From NCBI GenBank assembly GCA_013115135.1, contig JABANP010000311.1:1-60623 (forward strand): DNA of 60,623 nucleotides. Reading direction: 5' to 3'. Shown piece after piece: positions 54,465 to 60,623 of the stretch. The notes under the pieces are model-generated. The model ran no database searches. It worked only from the letters and a program-made list of their open reading frames with translations, and had not been told where the DNA came from. Within the stretch, counting starts at the first letter, position 1; each line of letters begins with the position of its first letter. The position numbers and the translations under genes are program-made. Source of the DNA: Perkinsus olseni. Lineage: Eukaryota; Perkinsozoa; Perkinsida; Perkinsidae.

Positions 54465-57149
54465 CTACGCGCTCTCATGCGTGAGCCGAAGTTGCGCACA
54501 CAAAGAATCACAATGTACAAGAAAATCGCTTCGACAAGAGAACATCAGTCGGAATCTTGCCCCGCAGTCTCGGGAAGACGAGGACCGTCTACTTTCATCT
54601 TCCAAGCAGTCGAAGATGTGCTGCCTCATGTCAGATTCCCGAAATAGGAACTTATCTGGTTGTTGATGAGGCGACGCAGCATAGGCTGTCAGGCGTGCCA
54701 GCACGAACGCCCCACAAAGATTACTGCCGACGGTTTGCTGTTGAATGGAGGGGCAAACCACCTTGGCACCGGTTCCGTAGAGCTCCCTCAGCCTTTTCTT
54801 CATGTAATCCGAGATCCTGCCCTGCTCCCCGTATGAACTATCGAAATAAAATATGTCACCATTTAGCCGTGTAGTGCAGGTAAAGTGACAACCACCATCA
54901 GATATGGGCTGCAACACAACCAGATCGTTATCAGGTACAGGTGAAAACCCGACAGGCGATAGCCACACTGCCTGAGCTTGATTGACCTTTCGTTTGAACT
55001 TGCGTTCAATACGAGTCATCCAAGCCTCTATCACCTGGTCGGAAATGCTCGAGCCCTCAGCAAGTAGATTATCTCGATCCTCAGTCGTCAACAGCAAGGT
55101 AGTACCCGATCCTCTCCCCGGGAGAACACGCCACGTTGGGAATAAGTTCCGTCCTTTGCCGCTCTTATGCCCGGTTCCATCTGAGGCTGACTTCTCCTGC
55201 GAAGCTGCTTCCGCTGTGATATCCTGAGATCCTGTCTTAGTTTGACTTGGCATCATAGGAGCCTCCACAAGAGAAGCTTCAGCTGGAGGGCTCCCCGCGA
55301 AAGCAGCTGCCGCCTCATTGAACATGTGGAGCAAACCATCGTCCAAGGTATACCCGTCAGGCGCCACGAGAAGTCCGGCGTCGTCGTTCGAAGGGTCCGA
55401 ATCCGGGGGAGAATCACCCGCATCGCAGGAGGTTACAGCTGCAACGCGCTTCCGCTGGTTCACTCCCGCGCCGTCGGTCTCGAAGTCAGCCTTGCGCTTC
55501 GCGTCAGCGGCAGGCTCAATGGTAGGAAACTCCAGAGACTCCGACTCGTCGACTTCGCGAGGCATATCTTTAACTATCCTCCTAATGGAAGCCCTCACTT
55601 TATCGAACCAGCTCCCAAGGCTTTCCGAATCTACCTTGAAGCGGCAAACCCTGCGCAATATCGCGTCATTCTCGAGGTATCGAGCCTCACGAGGCCAAAC
55701 TTCCCCCTCTCGAATCATAAGTAACTCAGCCCTTGTTTCCTTCATGAGGTCGTGGACCACGCTTATCCAAGCCCAAATCGTAGGATGGCTAGATCCAGGG
55801 AAATGGCCGTTCCAACGGTTGTGAAAGCCCTCCTGACCGTTATTGGTCCGGGGTAGTTCTTGCTCAACGCGCGAGCGCAGGTTCCACAACCTCGCTGGAT
55901 GAATACCCTTCACGCCGTAATAAGGACGGAGGTACTTCAAGAGAAAGCGGCGGTCCTCTCCCGACAGCTTATCGCAGATGAAGTCGATACCCAAATCTAC
56001 GAGAGAGAGGGGAAGAAAGGGAAGCGCTAGTATATCGTAGTATACCTCCTCCCTCAGCGCTTGCTGCTCCTTAGACGCAACCGGCTTTCGCACTAGACTC
56101 TCGAATTTCCGCCTTATGCTCTGGCAGAAGTGGAAGTAGCAAAGCACAACTTTCCCTTCCCCGAAAACACCTTCGAACGCTTTTCTCACAGCGTATTCGA
56201 CGTCCATCATGCAGCTCTCGACGTCCTGGGTTAGCGATCCCTCTATCGCTGCAAAGAACCTTTCGTAAGTATTTTGGTTCTTCCTCGGGAGAATGGCGTA
56301 AAATAGAGGGAACATGCGGCCACAGTCAAATCGGACCATCACCGTAAATTGCTGCGACCAATGCGTCGGGGAGGTTTTGAATGTTCCATCGACAGACATA
56401 TGGAACCCTCCTCCGTCGTTCTTCATCGCGTCCTTTACCCAAGGATCCATCCAGATGATAAGACGATCCTTATCCCCTTCGCCGCTATCGAATAACACGG
56501 TAGACCGACTCAAGCCTCCAGCATCCACGTGGGCAAATGCAGGTGGCAGAGCCGCTAGACCTTCTCGACTAGAAGGGGCCGTCGGTAGCCCGAGAGAGGC
56601 TTTTTTGGTTTTACGCAGAGTCTCATGTATCGCCTTGCGACTCGGCAGACCCCATCACTGCTGCGTTGTCCATTGTTGGAGTCACCTCGTGAAACGGCTC
56701 CATGACGCGTGCCCTCACCGGCAACTCTGCAGCCTTCTCCTTCATTTCAATGTAACCCTTCATAGAAGGCGCATCCGGATCCCCGCATGTGTGAGAACCT
56801 TTGACGGTTGCGGTGGCAAACCTCACGTCATCAGAATTACCCGTCACGAGTAGCCGAGCATGGCACTTGCGATATCCATTGCTCTTAAAGCCGCGATACC
56901 TCTTACAGCGACAAGAAAGGAGCCCCTTTCTCGAGCAGGTGAGCGATCGCTATTCCCAGCAGCATTCCGATGGTAGAGGTACCCTTCAAAAGCATAAAGA
57001 GTTGTCCCCTGACGCTCTCCACGAACTATTTCCAGCCGTGGGCCCGCGGTTTCGTCAGCAGGAGACACGGGGGCCACCATGCCAGGCTGGTCCGCATCTT
57101 CATGCAGCTGAGGTGTCCCAGAGGCGTGAGGAGGCGGGGTGGCGTCCAT
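54465..57149 (-). CDS. MULE transposase with FLYWCH-like N-terminus and Ulp1-like C-terminus (frame-broken)
   Basis: Read in minus orientation. 57149-56850 begins MDATPPPHASG and carries a FLYWCH-like start (LYAFEGYLYHRNA); after a one-base shift the zinc-finger part continues (YRGFKSNGYRKCHARLL, KGSHTC). A second shift near 56640 leads to RKAIHETLRKTKKASLGLP and the 687-residue frame 56528-54465. That frame has the DDE catalytic core: DGTFKTSP, MDVEYAVRKAF with CYFHFCQSIRRKF, and RTNNGQEGFHNRW, the MULE D-D-E plus C-x-H arrangement. After a 150-residue linker comes a C48-type cysteine protease fold: GGCHFT (His), YFDSSYGEQG (Asp), QQQTVGSNLCGAFVLARL (Gln and Cys). The element therefore looks autonomous in origin but mutated now. 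Confidence 0.85.
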
Positions 57150-57528
57150 ATTTCGTGGTTCGAAAGTGAAAAACTGAAGCGAGTCAATCAGTTTCGATCG
57201 GGCAAGCTAATCCGCCTGCCGAATTAGCAATACAATACAATCCACCATCCACTGCAGGACTGAATTTTGCTCAGCGAATCGAAACGATTCGCTAACGATT
57301 CAATCGTTAGTCACGATCAAGAAGCGCTCTCGTATCTCTACTACATTGGTGAACCCAAGATAATGAATAAAGCGATGGAGAATTGAAAGGCAGAGTGCAG
57401 TTCATCGTATACAACACACTCTGTTACGGCGTCGCCGCATGCCTGGCGCACCACGTTAAAATGCATCAGAACTAAATGCGGTCCCAATGCATGAGCCCGG
57501 CAACGGAGTTAGTGCGCTGTGTTGCTAA

Positions 57529-58527
57529 CTGGGTTTGCCCAAACTGGGAAAAACTCTGAGTATTTCCGGGAAAGGGAATTTCCCGGATATTTCCCCTTCC
57601 CAATTCCCGGAAAAACTCCGGCGAGTCTGAAACGGTGCCGGACGTGCCACATCTCCGGTCGGGACTTCCGAGCCGGAACTTTTGACTTCTATATAAACTC
57701 GGCAATCCCGTTAGCTACCTCGCTTAGCCACCGAGTCGGCCGGACGGCGAAGTTATCGAGAGTTTGTCTGCACGTCACTATCGCCAGGAACCACTGTATG
57801 CCCTGCTGGGGGTGTCGGAAGCGGATATGTACCCTACTGGGGTAACCCCAGCACCAGGGATCGAAGTCAGCAAACAACCGCGTTCTGGCAATGCCTCGGC
57901 AATGCCGTTCGGTACTTCGGTCAGCCTCCAAATCCGACGGGCTGCGAACTCAGCCAGAATCTTCCTATAGCTCTATAGAAGCTTTCATTATGCGTCGTGC
58001 TGTACTTGGTATAATTTTTAAGACCTCACTGCCACCAGGAAGCATTGTATGGATCGCTAGAGATGTCAGAAGTTATATGTACCACAGCTCAAGGGCTCGA
58101 AGTCAACGGACAACGACGTTGCGGCTCCCATTCGAGGAAGACAGCGCCATTCAGTACCTCGGTTAGCCACCGAGTCGGATGGAATGTGAACTCATCGAAA
58201 GTTAGCTCATACCTCATTATCATCAGGAAGCAGTGTTTTCGAAGCACTGTACAACCCGCTAAAGATGTCAGAAGCGGATATGTACCGCACTCATACACAC
58301 GTGGATGCACCTTATGAGTTCAAACCTAGCACAGCTGTCATATCGCCGTCGTTACCGCCTCACTCTCCACCCATTCTTCCACCGTGCGTATCTAGTGCAT
58401 CAACAAACTGCCTAGGAAGGTCAAGCGCATCATTTCCCAGGGAAAAATCCGGGATTTTTCCCAAGGGAAATATTTCCCGGAAATTCCCTGGGGAAAATTT
58501 TCCCATTTTCCCAGTGGGCAAACCCTG
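57529..58527. mobile_element. Nested non-autonomous hAT-like element, 999 bp
   Basis: Ends are C(T/A)GGGTTTGCCCA in inverted orientation (57529 onward; 58515-58527 reversed), followed on both sides by more inverted G/A-rich sequence (CTGGGAAAA). It is flanked by a perfect 8-bp duplication GTTGCTAA at 57521-57528 and 58528-58535. An 8-bp target duplication and CAGGG-type ends are hallmarks of the hAT superfamily. No transposase is encoded. Confidence 0.9.
57690..58300. repeat. Three imperfect internal repeats of about 200-230 bp
   Basis: Units begin near 57710, 57905 and 58145 with a TTAGCCACCGAGTCGG-like sequence and contain CAGGAA(C/G)CA(C/T)TGTATG and a later AAGATGTCAGAAG-like segment. 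They fill most of the nested element. Confidence 0.65.
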
Positions 58528-58694
58528 GTTGCTAAGGCCCGGTAGCATGCGTTGGTAAGACGTCTTTCTTTGAATGGTATTCGCTCCACCCGTTCTCCGA
58601 TTTGTGCACGCGTGTCAACGCTGCGTTGGCAGAACACTGGTTAAAGCTGTTACCGAAAACTTCTGCCATATCCCACTGATGATGAATCTGCGCC

Positions 58695-58716
58695 TGCTGA
58701 AGTTCAGCAGCTGAAC
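58695..58716. repeat. 14-bp inverted-duplication event, W = TGCTGAAC (exact)
   Basis: aX 58695-58701, reverse complement 58702-58709, Xb 58710-58716. It lies inside the Mutator-like element, outside the nested hAT element. Confidence 0.88.
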
Positions 58717-58739
58717 TGAGTTTAACCTCCTGCTGAAGG

Positions 58740-58761
58740 CTCAGAGCCTCTGTATCAGAGG
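58740..58761. repeat. 14-bp inverted-duplication event, W = CTCAGAGG (two mismatches)
   Basis: aX 58740-58746, inverted copy 58747-58754, Xb 58755-58761, 23 bp from the previous event. Confidence 0.7.
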
Positions 58762-60463
58762 TTTTACGTGATGACCCCGAACCTCTGGCATCACGCCGAT
58801 TGTCTTCATCGCTGTCTCCAACTGCTCTCAATGCCCCTATCGAACTTCAATTGATGTGATGTGAAATACGACGTGGCATCTCGCGGATATTGTATCGATG
58901 AAGATAGCATTTCCGAAGCGAATCAAAGAATGATGTCAGAATGTATGATGTCAGAATACCTAGTAGAAATCGTTCCTTTTCGTTTGTATATGCACAGTCC
59001 GATTATGCCGAATGAAATTCATGAATACAGTCGACGAGTACGACTCATCCGATGAATATGGCCCGGATCTATGCTCATGATCCACTGGATCATGAGCATA
59101 GATATCGGGATCAGAACCAGATATAATCCCGGATAATATGATATGCAACATTCATACTGACACCGCAGTACGACTTACCCTTGACCCAGATGTGAATGAA
59201 ATGCTATGAGTGCTCATTGAACATTGATCGGATCAATTTAATCCCGAAATCTCATCTTACAAGTCGAGTGTGTCCTTCACGTCCCCGGCGAACTTCGTTG
59301 CAAACTTCGTTGAACTTCCCCGCCCGGCGGATCATACTACAGACAGGGAAATCCTTCGGCGACGGACACTCGGCGATTCCTTACCGCTATTCGACCTGAG
59401 ACCCAGGAAATTAGAGTATCGATGAGGGCATCATCTTGAGGCTGGTCATCGCGCCAGGCTTCTTGACTCACCCCGTGAGATTTGCCGCTTCTATGTGGCG
59501 TGGCAAGAATTGCCCTGCAATCCATCAAACTGGTACTGCAAAAGTAAACCTGCGATGGCCAAAAGGCTTTCGGGCTTTCGCTTTCGGCGAAAGCGAATGA
59601 TGCTGGGTCTAAATACATCAGAAGGGAGCAGCACAATAGAGAAGAGACGAACATCACAGCGCGCAACTGCGGAGCTTATATGACATTAGGAAATCTCTAC
59701 ACGATTCTGCCGACTGAAGGGCCGTGGCACCAGCTGGCAAGCTCAGGGTCCCACATACTCTACATACTCTACGAGAGCGTCTTCGAGTACATGTACCTCA
59801 TCGTGGATTGCTTCCACTGAATGACATTCACATTCCTTAATTACAAGTTTTTCACGCTTTCAATGCATATATTGAGAGCTATAGCAACAGTTCTCCTTCC
59901 ACGCTTTACGTGTTAAATTCCCTTAGTGAACGCTGAATGGTGAATTCCCTCATTGGATTCCGATTGAAGTACCTGCATTGCAGGTTCGCACGTCTACTCA
60001 GAGTCACAATCTATAAGCCATTTCAGTGGGAGTGAGGGATAGAGGGCTCAACTGTTAAGTGTTAACGTGATCGGAGTCCATTCACTGGACAACACCGTGG
60101 ATAAGCTCAAAAAGCGGCCCCACTTCCAGCATTGTCCACACTTGAATAGTCGGCGCATTGTTGTGAATGTCAGTCGCAGTGCCCGGTCATTATACTGCTC
60201 AACAACGGCGGAGCGCGAATTTCTCCCTCCATAGATGGATATTACATGCACTTCCACAGTGGACTGTTGATTCGTCGGCATCCAATGAGTAACAGTGCCG
60301 CCTCTCATTGCTAGTAGGAGCGTCGTACGTCTCGCAGATACCGAGCTTCAAACTTCTCTTGTAGCAATAATAGATCATGCGTTGTCATTGTGAGGTGGGA
60401 CAGAAAAATGTAAATAACCGATTCAAAAAAGGAATTTCACAAAAGGAAAGTTCCAATCCTCCA
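58762..60463. other. Right half of the transposon, no gene supported
   Basis: AT-richer DNA with only short, unconserved frames. A perfect palindrome lies at 59067-59103; tandem 9-bp duplications occur near 59754-59775. Confidence 0.5.
59067..59103. repeat. Perfect 18+1+18 palindrome
   Basis: Arms ATCTATGCTCATGATCCA and its exact reverse complement flank a single C. No third copy follows, so it is not one of the 14-bp events. Confidence 0.9.
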
Positions 60464-60588
60464 GTCGTACAGTATTGGAGAGAACGTCTGAATATCTCAA
60501 TCCGTCGTACGGTATTGGGGGGCGATTTTAGGGCGAGCGAGATCAACCTGTCGTACAGTATTGGGGTCGTACAGAATTGGAAGTACCC
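60464..60588. repeat. Right terminal inverted repeat with four iterons
   Basis: Iterons in inverted orientation start at 60464, 60504, 60550 and 60566 (GTCGTAC(A/G)GTATT, the outermost with one change). Mirror image of the left TIR. Confidence 0.85.
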
Positions 60589-60623
60589 CAGCAGGGACCC
60601 CTCGAAGGCGGACTTGGGCGTGA
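60588..60623 (-). pseudogene. Aldo-keto reductase fragment, 5' side of the insertion
   Basis: Read on the minus strand this gives ITPKSAFEGSLLG, the counterpart of ITPKSAFEGVPAG at 54050-54013, differing at three positions including one indel. It runs on beyond the window, so the missing first exon probably lies there. Confidence 0.7.

Larger units (their letters stand above)
54051..60588. mobile_element. Mutator-like DNA transposon with iteron-built TIRs
   Basis: A 6.5-kb element bounded by inverted repeats that share about 75 nearly identical outer bases (54051-54125 versus 60502-60588) and the same arrangement of four copies of a 13-bp motif. It contains a MULE transposase fused to a Ulp1-like domain on the minus strand and, in its right half, a nested hAT-like element and about 2 kb without supported genes. 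On each side lies the same 36-37 bp of aldo-keto reductase coding sequence (54013-54049 and 60588-60623), which I read as insertion into that gene with a long duplication, or insertion between two diverged gene copies. Confidence 0.85.

Noticed and set aside
59337..59666. A minus-strand protein with a signal-like N-terminus inside the transposon
   Set aside because: No homology, isolated frame in AT-rich transposon DNA, composition unlike the real genes.

Overview
This window is nuclear DNA of a compact, intron-rich protist. GT-AG introns of about 45-65 nt interrupt most conserved genes, many proteins have ordinary eukaryotic roles (U3 snoRNP, CCA-adding enzyme, EDEM, importins, cohesin, IMPACT, GCN2-pathway RWD), and there are no operons or tRNA/rRNA genes. 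A perkinsid alveolate (Perkinsus-like) is my best guess; it rests on style and gene content, not on a search.

Layout. 1-13.9 kb: a degenerate tandem array of a secreted, N-glycosylatable protein family (intact copies at 1063 and 11623, broken copies at 7168 and 10000, the tail of another at 1) with shared 5' and 3' flanks, and an intronless POLQ/HELQ-type helicase embedded in it on the minus strand. 13.9-22.1 kb: minus-strand housekeeping block: CCA-adding enzyme, IMP3, EDEM-like mannosidase with a C-terminal PA domain, nucleotide-sugar transporter. 22.5-41.4 kb: plus-strand block: importin-9, a Cys-rich nuclear protein, a secreted protein, an unrecognised repeat-type protein, two tandem IMPACT copies each with frame breaks, a small one-helix protein, an unrecognised protein, and an SCC3/STAG-like cohesin subunit. 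41.3-54 kb: minus-strand block: TELO2-like protein, two unrecognised proteins, transportin-3, cytochrome-b5 front-end desaturase, aldo-keto reductase. 54.05-60.59 kb: a Mutator-like transposon with iteron-built terminal inverted repeats and a transposase fused to a Ulp1-like protease domain, inserted in the aldo-keto reductase gene and itself carrying a nested 1-kb hAT-like element with a perfect 8-bp target duplication.

The most striking signal is not a gene. At 21 places, nearly all in non-coding DNA, the sequence carries the same geometric mutation: an 8-base site W = aXb (X is 6 bases) has become aX + reverse complement of W + Xb, a net gain of exactly 14 bp. Where paralogous repeat copies can be compared, the copy without the structure is exactly 14 bp shorter. 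W has no common sequence. The 8-bp unit and the loss of one base at each junction match what a hAT-type transposase would leave if flanking hairpins were opened at the edge of the 8-bp target duplication; template switching is the main alternative.

Several conserved genes show single-base frame breaks, so either the assembly has uncorrected indels or some copies are decaying; these are flagged gene by gene.
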